A stretch of DNA of 64,000 nucleotides, taken from contig JAVBLO010000063.1 of assembly GCA_031553415.1 (NCBI GenBank), positions 11,919 to 75,918 on the forward strand, given 5' to 3'. This DNA comes from JAIRVZ01 sp031553415 (GTDB lineage: Bacteria > Bacteroidota > Bacteroidia > Bacteroidales > Azobacteroidaceae). The position numbers were made by a program, and so were the translations under genes. The notes beneath the pieces were generated by a model. The model saw nothing but the letters and a program-made list of their open reading frames with translations. It was not told where the DNA came from and made no database searches. Below, piece after piece: positions 55,350 through 63,401 of this stretch; position 1 is the stretch's first letter; every line of letters begins with the position of its first letter.

Positions 55350-56501
55350 TTACATTACATCTTTTCTCCTGATTTTGATTCGGATAGTGTTATCAATAGG
55401 TTTGTCACTTATTAATGCCAGATAGCCTCCTCCGCCTGCTCCTGCCAATTTCCATGCCAAAGCTTTATCTTTGTACGGCTCAATAGCAGCCATCACTTCA
55501 GGGGGAGCCATAGCCGGAAACATTTTCACCTGGGCCTCAAAGGAATTTTTGCAGCCTTTGGCAAATTGAGTTATATTTTTTTTCAAAATTCCTTCCCATG
55601 CCAAATCTGCAGCCTGTGTAAGAGCTTGCACATTTTCTTTGTTGATGTAAGTCTCTTTCAATAAGTTCAATCCCTGAGGACGGGGCCATAATAAAACCAT
55701 CGAAACATGTTCTTCCAACCACGATAAAATATCTTCATCATGAATGGTTTCTATTTCTTTTGGCCAATATGTATTATCATAATAATGACGATTGAGTCCC
55801 GGCATACAAATTCCTATAGAATCCTGTGCCCCGGATATTTCTTTCCGTCCCGGCTCATTTTCATAACGGAAAATCAGTTCTGCTAATTTTTCCGGATGCA
55901 TAAACGGCAATTCATAGGGCCACAACTTGGCCGCAGCATTACGTGTAGATGTTGACATTCCACAACGTTCATTAAAATCAATGATTGGCTCCATAGAAAT
56001 TGTTAATGCCCAACCGGGATGGAATTTCGACACATAAGGTTGATCAATCCAGGTTCCTGCCAAATCTAAGCGATACGGTAAACGGGATGAAACACTTGTA
56101 CGGATAGCTGTTGTTGAACGTACAGGCAGTCCTTCTTCCGGAATACGTTTCAGGATTTTATATTCGATATCATTTTTTTCACACAATGATTTTTTTGCCG
56201 GGGAATGCCCATCTTCATTCACAACAAATAAATCGGGTTTAAACTGAAGCATATCTTCTTCAAAATCCATAATTCCGGAACCTTTGTTTATCCAGGCATC
56301 AGTAACATAGCGGATGGATTTAATCATGTATAAACGTTCCTGTTCACTATTGACAGTTTTACGTCCTTTTAAATCTTCAATAGTTGCATCAGATCCTATA
56401 CCAACATATAAATCACCAAAAGAAGAAGCTTCTTTAAAGAAAGCAACATGCCCGCTATGAAGTAAATCATAACAGCCGGAAACAAATACTTTTTTTCTCA
56501 T
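55350..56501 (-). CDS. Nucleotidyltransferase fused to GHMP-kinase-like domain
   Basis: This 383-residue cytoplasmic protein has an N-terminal nucleotidylyltransferase (about 1-135) with the HSGH motif at 15-18 and a RSTTAIR motif. The C-terminal part resembles the GHMP sugar kinases: PYRLDLAGTWIDQPYV at the start, SGAQDSIGICMPGLNRHYYD in the middle, and KLAGAGGGGYLALI near the end. The usual GLGSSA-type phosphate loop is absent; CGMSTSTRNAAAK occupies its place. Fusions of this kind activate sugars to nucleotide sugars, and the substrate is unknown. It follows argD on the minus strand with a 49-bp gap. Confidence 0.75.
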   Translation of the reverse strand: MRKKVFVSGCYDLLHSGHVAFFKEASSFGDLYVGIGSDATIEDLKGRKTVNSEQERLYMIKSIRYVTDAWINKGSGIMDFEEDMLQFKPDLFVVNEDGHSPAKKSLCEKNDIEYKILKRIPEEGLPVRSTTAIRTSVSSRLPYRLDLAGTWIDQPYVSKFHPGWALTISMEPIIDFNERCGMSTSTRNAAAKLWPYELPFMHPEKLAELIFRYENEPGRKEISGAQDSIGICMPGLNRHYYDNTYWPKEIETIHDEDILSWLEEHVSMVLLWPRPQGLNLLKETYINKENVQALTQAADLAWEGILKKNITQFAKGCKNSFEAQVKMFPAMAPPEVMAAIEPYKDKALAWKLAGAGGGGYLALISDKPIDNTIRIKIRRKDVM

Positions 56502-56550
56502 ATAGCATAATTAAAGTGAAATGTGAAGTTTGCTTTGGCTTCCCATTTCA

Positions 56551-57675
56551 CTACTTTAGTATTTTTTCAAATCTTAACAGGAATTCCTTCGTTTCCTCCA
56601 TGGATAAACATAATGGAGGCAACAAACGGAAAACATGTGCTCCGGTTACTCCTGTAAAAACTTTTTGCTCAAATAATAATCTATCCCTTATCGGTTTTAT
56701 GGGTTCTGCAAATTCCAAACCAATCATGAGTCCATGCCCCCGGACTTCTTTGATTTGAGAAAATTTCTTTAATTCTCTCATCAGGAAATCACCGGTTTTT
56801 GCAGCATTTTCAATCAGGTTTTCGTCTTTCATTACATCTAAAACAGCAATGGAAGCGGCACAGGCTAAATGATTTCCCCCGAAAGTTGTTCCTAATTGTC
56901 CATGAACAGCTTCAAACATAGGCGAAATAATAACACCCGAAACCGGAAATCCGTTACCCATACCTTTGGCTATGGTTATAATATCCGGCTTAATTCCTGC
57001 ATACTGGTGGGCAAAGAATTTTCCAGAACGACCATAGCCCGATTGAATTTCGTCCAAAATTAATACAGTTTCCGTTTCTGTGCAAATTTTACTCAATTCC
57101 TGCATGAAAACCGTATCCGGCACCTGTATACCACCGATTCCCTGTATACCTTCGATAATTACAGAAGAAATATCTTTTTTGACCAATGTATTTTTTACGG
57201 CCTCAATATCATTGAAAGGAAGAAATATAACTTCCATATCTTCATTGAGCGGAGCTATATATTTAGGTATATCCGTTACCTTAACGGCTGCCGCTGTTCT
57301 TCCATGGAAAGATTGCCTGAAGGCAACAACTTTTTTCCTTTTGTTATGAAAGGATGCCAGTTTCAAAGCATTTTCGTTAGCCTCAGCTCCCGAATTCACA
57401 AGAAAGACTGAATAATCATCATATCCCGATAATTTTCCTAATTTTTCGGCATATTCATTCTGAAGAGAATTGACTACAGAATTTGAATAAAAAGCGATTT
57501 TATTCAATTGCCCTGTCAGCATTTTCACATAATGCGGATGAGTATGTCCAATGGAAATTACAGCGTGTCCGCCATAAAAATCCAGGTATTCATTACCTTC
57601 TTTATCATATATTTTGCAACCCAGGGCTTTTACAGGCTCAATAGGCCAAAGTGGGTATACATCGAATGGTTTCAT
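56551..57675 (-). CDS. argD: Acetylornithine aminotransferase
   Basis: This 374-residue class III PLP-dependent aminotransferase carries NSGAEANENALKLAS, the ILDEIQSGYGRSGKFFAHQ region, and the PLP lysine in IITIAKGMGNGFPVSGV. In known Bacteroidetes pathways the enzyme may act on N-acetyl- or N-succinylornithine. It is 23 bp after argC, within the arginine cluster. Confidence 0.9.
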   Translation of the reverse strand: MKPFDVYPLWPIEPVKALGCKIYDKEGNEYLDFYGGHAVISIGHTHPHYVKMLTGQLNKIAFYSNSVVNSLQNEYAEKLGKLSGYDDYSVFLVNSGAEANENALKLASFHNKRKKVVAFRQSFHGRTAAAVKVTDIPKYIAPLNEDMEVIFLPFNDIEAVKNTLVKKDISSVIIEGIQGIGGIQVPDTVFMQELSKICTETETVLILDEIQSGYGRSGKFFAHQYAGIKPDIITIAKGMGNGFPVSGVIISPMFEAVHGQLGTTFGGNHLACAASIAVLDVMKDENLIENAAKTGDFLMRELKKFSQIKEVRGHGLMIGLEFAEPIKPIRDRLLFEQKVFTGVTGAHVFRLLPPLCLSMEETKEFLLRFEKILK

Positions 57676-57698
57676 ATTAAGTTGTAAGTTAAAATTTT

Positions 57699-58670
57699 CT
57701 AAAATGCACTTGGTTTCAACATCAATCCAGTGTTTTCTTCCAAACCGAACATCAAGTTAAAGTTATGAACAGCTTGCCCTGAAGCTCCTTTGAGAAGATT
57801 ATCTATCATGGAAACAATCAAAATCTTATTTCCATGTTTTTCGAGATACAGCACACATTTGTTTGTATTCACAACTTGCTTCAAATCAGGATTTTTATCT
57901 GTAACGAAAGTAAATGCGGCATCTTTGTAAAATTCAGTATATAATGCTTTTAATTCTTCCAATGACAAATCACAACCAGTATAGGCTGTTGCATAAATAC
58001 CCCGTGCAAAATTACCACGAACCGGAATAAAATTGACAGGTTGATTAAATCCTTTCTGCAATTGGTTCAGCGATTGGTTGATTTCACCCAAATGTTGATG
58101 TTCAAATGGTTTATATATCGAAATATTATTATCGCGCCAACTGAAATGGGTTGTTGAAGAAGGCTTTACTCCTGCCCCGGTCGAACCGGTAATGGCATTA
58201 ACATGCACTTCATTTTTCAGTAAATTGTTTGCAGCCAAAGGTAAAAGCGCCAATTGAATAGCCGTTGCAAAGCATCCTGGATTGGCAATACGTGCAGCCT
58301 TTTTGATTCGTTCTTTATTCAATTCCGGAAGTCCATAAACAAATATATGTTCCGGACTTTCCTTTCTGTAATCGGTAGAGAGGTCAATAATTTTGATATT
58401 CCCGGGAACATTATTTTCTTCCATGAATTTCTTGCTGTCGCCATGTGCAGAGCAAAGGAACAAAGCATCCACTTGTTCAAATGGGTGTTTATCAGAAAAT
58501 ATCAATTCTGTTTCTCCGATTAATCCACCATGTACATCAGTTATTTTATTCCCGGCATTACTTGAACTGTGGATAAAAGCTATTTCCACATTTGGGTGAT
58601 TAACCAAAAGCCTGATTAACTCACCAGCTGTATAACCCGCACCACCTATAATTCCTATTCTTATTTTCAT
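57699..58670 (-). CDS. argC: N-acetyl-gamma-glutamyl-phosphate reductase
   Basis: This 323-residue NADPH-dependent reductase starts at ATG 58670 (MKIRIGIIGGAGYTAGEL), preferred over a GTG in the repeat at 58691. The active-site Cys is in IANPGCFATAIQL, followed by STGAGVKPSSTTHFSWRDNN. It catalyses the third step of arginine synthesis. It lies between argD and the decayed GxxExxY gene. Confidence 0.94.
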   Translation of the reverse strand: MKIRIGIIGGAGYTAGELIRLLVNHPNVEIAFIHSSSNAGNKITDVHGGLIGETELIFSDKHPFEQVDALFLCSAHGDSKKFMEENNVPGNIKIIDLSTDYRKESPEHIFVYGLPELNKERIKKAARIANPGCFATAIQLALLPLAANNLLKNEVHVNAITGSTGAGVKPSSTTHFSWRDNNISIYKPFEHQHLGEINQSLNQLQKGFNQPVNFIPVRGNFARGIYATAYTGCDLSLEELKALYTEFYKDAAFTFVTDKNPDLKQVVNTNKCVLYLEKHGNKILIVSMIDNLLKGASGQAVHNFNLMFGLEENTGLMLKPSAF

Positions 58671-58683
58671 TTTTTCTATTTTA

Positions 58684-59077
58684 TTAAACACAGAGTAAAA
58701 GGAGTTTTATTCACAAAGTTGCACGGAGTTTTTAAATAATATATCGCTTAATTCCGTTTTTTAATGACTTTACATTGAAATTAATCAAATAGCCAATTTG
58801 ACATTCAGAAAGTCGTAGATAAGTCAATAGTTGAGCGGTATGTACCGGAGTTAGATCTTCTACAACTTTTAATTCAATAATAATCCGACCTTCCACTAAT
58901 AAATCTAATCGATAGCCAACATCTATCCAAATATCTTTATCGAACTGTATACGCACAATTCAATATTCTTTCTGTTAAAATTTCATCTAACAACATAACA
59001 TTAAGGTATTAATAAGTTTCAGTTAATAAAAACTCTGCGTAACTCCATGAATAAAACTCCTTTTACTCCGTGTTTAA
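58684..59077. repeat. 30-bp inverted repeat flanking the GxxExxY remnant
   Basis: The left arm (58684-58713) and the right arm (59048-59077) are complementary at 29 of 30 positions; the exception is a G-T type difference. The arms enclose about 330 bp holding the gene remnant. A separate copy of the same repeat family lies at 23783. Confidence 0.9.
58732..58996 (-). pseudogene. GxxExxY (PDDEXK_3) family gene, decayed
   Basis: The 3' part reads as a GxxExxY C-terminus: VGYRLDLLVEGRIIIELKVV followed by LLTYLRLSECQIGYLINFNV. Upstream, in another frame from ATG 58996, is the family's N-terminus (MLLDEILTERILNCAYTVR, then a stop). About 35 central residues, including the GxxExxY motif itself, are missing and the frame shifts. 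The family has a nuclease-like fold and is often found in repeats. A 74-residue open frame from GTG 58956 remains but is unlikely to be a working gene. Confidence 0.8.
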
Positions 59078-59095
59078 ATACAATCAATCATAAAA

Positions 59096-60298
59096 TTATT
59101 TTTTGTTTTTCTCCTGAACGTTAAAATAAATCTTGGTCGGCATCCCAAGAATTTTGGTGAAACCTTTTGCATCATCAGCCGTCCAGGCTTTATTCACTTC
59201 TCCATATTCACCGAAATCGGCTTTCATCAAATCGAAATCGCTTTCTACTCCAACCAAAGTATAACTATAAGGCCGCAGTTTGATTGTTACTGTTCCGTTG
59301 ACATTACGTTGGGAATTTTCAAGGAAAGCTTCCATATCACGCATTACAGGTTCCAAGTATTGTGCTTCATGTAAAAACATACCATACCAGGTGCCAAGTT
59401 GGTCTTTCCAATATTGTTGCCATTTGGTCAATGTATGTTTCTCCAACATTTTGTGGGCATTGATGATTAATATAGGAGCTGCTGCTTCAAAACCGACACG
59501 GCCCTTGATGCCGATAATCGTATCTCCGATGTGCATGTCACGCCCGATAGCATAACGCGAACCAATGGCTTCAACAGCTTGAATCGCTTTCACTTTATCA
59601 TCATATTTCTTTCCATTGACAGAAGAAATTTCTCCCTTTTCAAAACCAATGGTTAATGTACTTTCTTCTTTTTCCTGCAATTGGGAAGGATAAGCTTTTT
59701 CAGGTAAAGTCTGCTCTGATTTCAAGGTTTCTTTTCCTCCGATACTTGTTCCCCAAAGACCTTTGTTGATGGAATATTCCATTTTTGTGAAATCTGCTTC
59801 ATATCCATGTTCTTTCAGATAGTTGATTTCATATTCGCGGGTCAATGTCATGTCGCGGGTAGGAGTCAATATTTTGATTTGTGGAGCCAACACCTCGAAA
59901 GTGAGGTCGAAACGAACCTGGTCGTTTCCGGCGCCGGTACTTCCATGAGCAACATAATCCGCTCCGACTTCTTTGGCATAATTAATAATGGCTATGGCCT
60001 GGAAGATACGTTCCGAACTAACCGAAATAGGATATGTTCCATTACGCATAACGTTGCCATACACCATATATTTGATGCTTTTTTCGTAATACTCTTTAGT
60101 AACATCAAGTGCAACATGTTTCACAGCTCCAAGTTTGTAAGCACGTTCTTCGATTTTTTTCAACTCTTCATCACTGAATCCGCCTGTATTGGCAATAGCA
60201 GTATAGATTTCACAATCCTTCTCTTTTGATAAATACATGGCGCAGAATGAGGTATCTAGTCCTCCACTGAACGCTAAAACTACTTTTTCTTTTTTCAT
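59096..60298 (-). CDS. argG: Argininosuccinate synthase
   Basis: This 400-residue enzyme has the PP-loop AFSGGLDTSF at the N-terminus and the conserved DYVAHGSTGAGNDQVRFD segment. It joins citrulline and aspartate using ATP. It lies 29 bp after the GNAT gene in the arginine operon; downstream of it the cluster is interrupted by the repeat and the pseudogene. Confidence 0.95.
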   Translation of the reverse strand: MKKEKVVLAFSGGLDTSFCAMYLSKEKDCEIYTAIANTGGFSDEELKKIEERAYKLGAVKHVALDVTKEYYEKSIKYMVYGNVMRNGTYPISVSSERIFQAIAIINYAKEVGADYVAHGSTGAGNDQVRFDLTFEVLAPQIKILTPTRDMTLTREYEINYLKEHGYEADFTKMEYSINKGLWGTSIGGKETLKSEQTLPEKAYPSQLQEKEESTLTIGFEKGEISSVNGKKYDDKVKAIQAVEAIGSRYAIGRDMHIGDTIIGIKGRVGFEAAAPILIINAHKMLEKHTLTKWQQYWKDQLGTWYGMFLHEAQYLEPVMRDMEAFLENSQRNVNGTVTIKLRPYSYTLVGVESDFDLMKADFGEYGEVNKAWTADDAKGFTKILGMPTKIYFNVQEKNKK

Positions 60299-60327
60299 CG
60301 GTTTATTATTTTATGTTTTTGTATCTC

Positions 60328-60885
60328 TTAGAAATTTTTGTCTTTCCCGTATTTTTCTTTGGCAGGGTCGTATAACATTGCAGTACAAATACAATATTTG
60401 CGGCCTGTACGTTCCAAAACATCGGCATTTACACATCCCTGGCAACCTCTCCAGAAAGCTTCATCATCAGTTAATTCAGCAAATGTAACTGGCACATAGC
60501 CCAATTCCGTATTAATCTTCATTACGGCGGCGCCCGAAGTTAATCCAAACAATTTGGCATCAGGAAACATTTTTCTTGACAGTTCAAATGATTTTTGTTT
60601 GATGCGTTTGGCCAAACCATGACCACGAAACTTATCCACAACAATCAATCCCGAATTGGCGACATATTGTTTGTTTCCCCAACTCTCAATGTAACAAAAC
60701 CCGGCAAATTCTCCATCAGCCAAAGCAATTATCGCTTTACCTTCGCGCATTTTTTGTTCCACATATTCCGGCGAACGCTTGGCAATACCGGTTCCCCTCA
60801 CCTTTGCCGCAGCTTCAATCGTATTTAAAATGATCTGCACATATTTAATGTGACTTTCGTTTGCAACAATAACCTCGATTTCCAT
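60328..60885 (-). CDS. GNAT N-acetyltransferase of the arginine cluster
   Basis: This 185-residue GNAT protein has the acetyl-CoA loop DKFRGHGLAKRIKQ at about 103-116. C-terminal cysteines (GCQGCVNADVLERTGRKYC) form a cluster not usual in the family. Its place between argR and argG suggests it supplies the first step, N-acylation of glutamate, in place of a classic ArgA. That role is inferred from position only. Its start codon overlaps the argR stop codon by one base. Confidence 0.78.
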   Translation of the reverse strand: MEIEVIVANESHIKYVQIILNTIEAAAKVRGTGIAKRSPEYVEQKMREGKAIIALADGEFAGFCYIESWGNKQYVANSGLIVVDKFRGHGLAKRIKQKSFELSRKMFPDAKLFGLTSGAAVMKINTELGYVPVTFAELTDDEAFWRGCQGCVNADVLERTGRKYCICTAMLYDPAKEKYGKDKNF

Positions 60886-61355
60886 TACTTAATTTGAATA
60901 AACCCTGATAAAACATCAATAATTTCTTTTCTTGTAATCCCTTCCCTTGGAATAATTAAAATAGTATCATCTCCCGCAATTGTCCCCATGATTTCATGTT
61001 GCGCTTTCGTATCGATGTCGGATGCAATAGCCGAAGCATAGCCCGGGCGCGTTTTCATCACAGCTAATTGACCAGAAAACTCTATAGTCGCAAATCCATA
61101 AGGAATTTGTTCTTTTACGTTTTCCCGACTATGAATATTTGTATAATTATTCTCATTTGGCAATGTATAAATATAATTGCCTTCAACATCAGGAAATTTA
61201 ATAATCTTAAGCTGTTTTATATCCCTAGAAAGTGTTGCCTGGGTAACTTCAAATCCTTTTGATTTCAAGACATTCAGCAATTCCTCCTGGCTCTCTACAG
61301 CATGTTCCCTGATGATATTTCTAATAGCAACTAATCTGTCCTTTTTTGAGCTCAT
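60885..61355 (-). CDS. argR: Arginine repressor ArgR
   Basis: This 156-residue regulator has an N-terminal winged helix (about 1-70: VTQATLSRDIKQLKIIKF) and a C-terminal arginine-binding domain (DTKAQHEIMGTIAGDDTILI). It controls the cluster in response to arginine and is the first gene of the operon. A palindrome like its binding site lies 3 bases upstream of its start. Confidence 0.93.
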   Translation of the reverse strand: MSSKKDRLVAIRNIIREHAVESQEELLNVLKSKGFEVTQATLSRDIKQLKIIKFPDVEGNYIYTLPNENNYTNIHSRENVKEQIPYGFATIEFSGQLAVMKTRPGYASAIASDIDTKAQHEIMGTIAGDDTILIIPREGITRKEIIDVLSGFIQIK

Positions 61356-61357
61356 AT

Positions 61358-61371
61358 TGAATATTTATACA
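61358..61371. promoter_or_regulatory. Putative ArgR operator (ARG box)
   Basis: TGAATATTTATACA at 61358-61371 resembles the known ARG box TGAATAATTATTCA (11 of 14 positions). It lies between the -7 box and the argR start, as expected for autoregulation. Binding is not shown by the sequence. Confidence 0.5.
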
Positions 61372-61380
61372 AACAAGATG

Positions 61381-61388
61381 CAAAAATA
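61381..61388 (-). promoter_or_regulatory. -7 box for the argR operon
   Basis: The minus strand reads TATTTTTG (TAnnTTTG), about 26 bases upstream of the argR start. Confidence 0.5.
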
Positions 61389-61478
61389 TACAATTTATAA
61401 ATATGATGTATCAAAAAAACAAAAAATATAGCACTTCAAAAAAATAATTCGCTTTGTGCATAATTTTCCCAAATTTTG

Positions 61479-61486
61479 TATATTTG
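61479..61486 (+). promoter_or_regulatory. Promoter of the tRNA pair
   Basis: TATATTTG matches the -7 consensus and TTTG at 61453-61456 matches the -33 element, 22 bases apart. It lies 12 bases upstream of tRNA-Gly. Confidence 0.65.
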
Positions 61487-61497
61487 CAACCTCAAAG

Positions 61498-61570
61498 GCG
61501 AAAGTAGCTCAGTTGGTAGAGCACGACCTTCCCAAGGTCGGGGTCGCGGGTTCGAGCCCCGTTTTTCGCT
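61498..61570 (+). tRNA. tRNA-Gly (CCC)
   Basis: A 73-base cloverleaf: acceptor GCGAAAG pairs with TTTTCGC (one G-T), the anticodon stem CGACC/GGTCG encloses loop TTCCCAA with anticodon CCC, and the T-arm is GCGGG-TTCGAGC-CCCGT. The discriminator is T, as usual for Gly. CCA is not encoded. Confidence 0.95.
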
Positions 61571-61584
61571 CTTCATAAATATTT

Positions 61585-61658
61585 TGTCCCGTTGTGTAAT
61601 GGTAGCACCACAGATTCTGGTTCTGTTTGTCTGGGTTCGAATCCTAGCGGGACAACCA
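61585..61658 (+). tRNA. tRNA-Gln (CTG)
   Basis: Acceptor TGTCCCG pairs with CGGGACA. The anticodon stem ACAGA/TCTGT encloses loop TTCTGGT with anticodon CTG. The T-arm is CTGGG-TTCGAAT-CCTAG. The discriminator A and an encoded CCA follow (61656-61658). The 3' end is a likely attachment site for the adjacent element. Confidence 0.93.
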
Positions 61659-61663
61659 AGCAA

Positions 61664-61700
61664 AGTATAGCCGTAAGTTCAAAAAACTTGCGGCTATACT
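61664..61700 (+). terminator. Terminator-like hairpin after the tRNA genes
   Basis: AGTATAGCCGTAAGTT pairs with AACTTGCGGCTATACT around a short A-rich loop, with one G-T pair, and is followed by ATTTTAC. It lies 5 bases after the tRNA-Gln CCA. Confidence 0.75.
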
Positions 61701-61794
61701 ATTTTACTTGTTATCAGTAGGTTATTGAATAAAAAATTAATCTTAAAACATGCAAAAACAATAGCTTGTAGGTAAAATACAGAGAAAGAAAATT

Positions 61795-62964
61795 ATGTCA
61801 GCTATAAAATCCTATATAAAAGACGGTTACATAAATAAAAGGAATGAATCTCCAATCTATATATCTGTATATGTGGAAAGAAAAAAAATTGAGATTCCCT
61901 GTAAAATAAATGTTAATATTAAATATTGGGACAAGCCTTCAGGAAAAGTTAAGATCGGAGAAAAAAACCACAAAGAGTTAAACATGATGATAACTCAAGC
62001 AAAGTCTAAACTTAATGAAATACTTGTTAGGTATAGGTTGCAGAATAAGACTTTAACTAAAGAATTGCTTCTAGATGATTACTATAATCCAAAAGATTTT
62101 AAATCATTTTACGATTTTGTAGAATGGTCCCAAAAATTAAGATTTCAAGAAATAGAACAAAGTACTGCCAGCCGGCATAGAAGTGTAATTAATAAGCTAA
62201 AAGAATTTTCTCCAACATTACTATTTTCTGATCTGAAAGAAGATTTTATACGAAAATACATTTTATATCAAAGAAAAGAGTTAGGTAACAAGGAAATAAC
62301 TATAAATAAAAACATTGACACTTTAAATATTTATATCCGGGAAGCTATTAAAAGAGGTTATATGGACGTCAATCCCATCTCGGAAATAAAAAGAAGGGCA
62401 ACTCCTAAAAATGACATTACAGCCCTAACGGAAGAAGAGTTAAAAGTACTTACAGACATGTACAAGAAAAATATATTACCAGGACAACAACATAAAGTAC
62501 TTGAGTTTTTCTTGTTTATGGTATACACGTCTTTGCATATATCTGATGCAAAATGTTTGAAAATCGAGCAAATAACTAAAACAGATTTTACTTATTTTCG
62601 TGTAAAGAATAGAAATTCAAAACCAGAGCCAATCACTATTCCATTATCCATTCCTGCAAAAAAAATAATAAAAAATATTGTTGGATACAGAGTTCGGGGA
62701 TTACTATTTTCGGAAATAATTTCCGATCAAAAAATCAATAAAAATTTAAAGAAAATAGCTATAATAGCAGATATAAACAAAACGATATCTGCAAAAACAG
62801 CAAGACACACTTTTGCCACAATATACCTTAGAAAAACAAAAGATTTGAATTCCTTAAAAGAATTATTAGGGCATAGCAATGTCAGGGAAACATTGATGTA
62901 TGCCCATGTATTAGATGACGATAAACAAGAAGGAATCAAGGTATTTAATTCTCTATTTGATTGA
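61795..62964 (+). CDS. Tyrosine recombinase / integrase with altered catalytic Arg
   Basis: This 389-residue site-specific recombinase of the Bacteroidetes type has an arm-binding domain (residues about 1-75), a SAM-like core-binding domain (about 100-195) and the catalytic domain. The second catalytic motif (KTARHTFAT), the LLGHSN motif and the Tyr in MYAHV are present. In the first motif the Arg is replaced by His: SLHISDAK, His248 (CAT, one base from CGT). The gene starts 136 bp after tRNA-Gln, an arrangement typical of an element integrated in the tRNA. It may be inactive. Confidence 0.9.
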   Translation: MSAIKSYIKDGYINKRNESPIYISVYVERKKIEIPCKINVNIKYWDKPSGKVKIGEKNHKELNMMITQAKSKLNEILVRYRLQNKTLTKELLLDDYYNPKDFKSFYDFVEWSQKLRFQEIEQSTASRHRSVINKLKEFSPTLLFSDLKEDFIRKYILYQRKELGNKEITINKNIDTLNIYIREAIKRGYMDVNPISEIKRRATPKNDITALTEEELKVLTDMYKKNILPGQQHKVLEFFLFMVYTSLHISDAKCLKIEQITKTDFTYFRVKNRNSKPEPITIPLSIPAKKIIKNIVGYRVRGLLFSEIISDQKINKNLKKIAIIADINKTISAKTARHTFATIYLRKTKDLNSLKELLGHSNVRETLMYAHVLDDDKQEGIKVFNSLFD

Positions 62965-63066
62965 TAAATTTGAGTGCAACTTTTAGCCTGGCTTTTATTT
63001 TATTACAGAAACTTATACTCCTCATGATATTGTTCAAGCTAATCCTCTGATTGATAAATTTGAATG
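62958..63066. repeat. Direct repeat of TGATTGATAAATTTGA, 90 bp apart
   Basis: TGATTGATAAATTTGAGTG at 62958-62976 and TGATTGATAAATTTGAATG at 63048-63066 are exactly 90 bp apart and identical over their first 16 bases. Both can be read as LIDKFEC followed by two residues and a stop. The first copy overlaps the integrase stop. They may be remnants of a duplicated gene end. Confidence 0.65.
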
Positions 63067-63077
63067 TGGTTTTTGAC

Positions 63078-63401
63078 CTATTTCTTTACACTTCCCTTCC
63101 AGTTAAAATAAAACCAACCTCCCAATGCAACTCCTGAATAATTCAGGAAAGCAACTGTATAAAACCATTGGCGTTCCCAAAACAGTTTCTTTGATTGGCC
63201 GAAATATTCCTTAATCAACATTCTCATATCCCGAAGGAATGATAAATCTGCGATTGTCTTATCAAGTACTCCACCACCTTTATTATAGGCAGTATCATGG
63301 CCATTACAAGCACAATCAAAGAATTTACCATGCGGAACTTTGACGAGTTTCAATAATCCGTCAGCGGCTCCGCATCCATTGGTTTCTGTGAATTTTTCCA
63401 T
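63078..63401 (-). CDS. Small protein with phospholipase A2-like motif (element-encoded)
   Basis: This 107-residue protein has FFDCACNGHDTAYNKGGG at about 27-44, like the Ca-binding and His-Asp catalytic motif of phospholipase A2 (HDxxY, as in parvovirus VP1 and bacterial homologues). A possible C-terminal membrane segment follows (FYTVAFLNYSGVALGGWFYF). No signal peptide is seen. It starts at the last base of the gene at 63401, so the two are coupled. The function is uncertain; a phage or element role such as membrane damage is possible. Confidence 0.5.
   Translation of the reverse strand: MEKFTETNGCGAADGLLKLVKVPHGKFFDCACNGHDTAYNKGGGVLDKTIADLSFLRDMRMLIKEYFGQSKKLFWERQWFYTVAFLNYSGVALGGWFYFNWKGSVKK

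Noticed and set aside
58732..58956. Intact 74-residue gene
   Set aside because: It matches only the C-terminal part of the GxxExxY family, and the N-terminal part lies in another frame with a stop, so it is treated as a pseudogene.
61436..61670. Small open frames over the tRNA region on both strands
   Set aside because: They cover the two tRNA genes, which explain the sequence fully.
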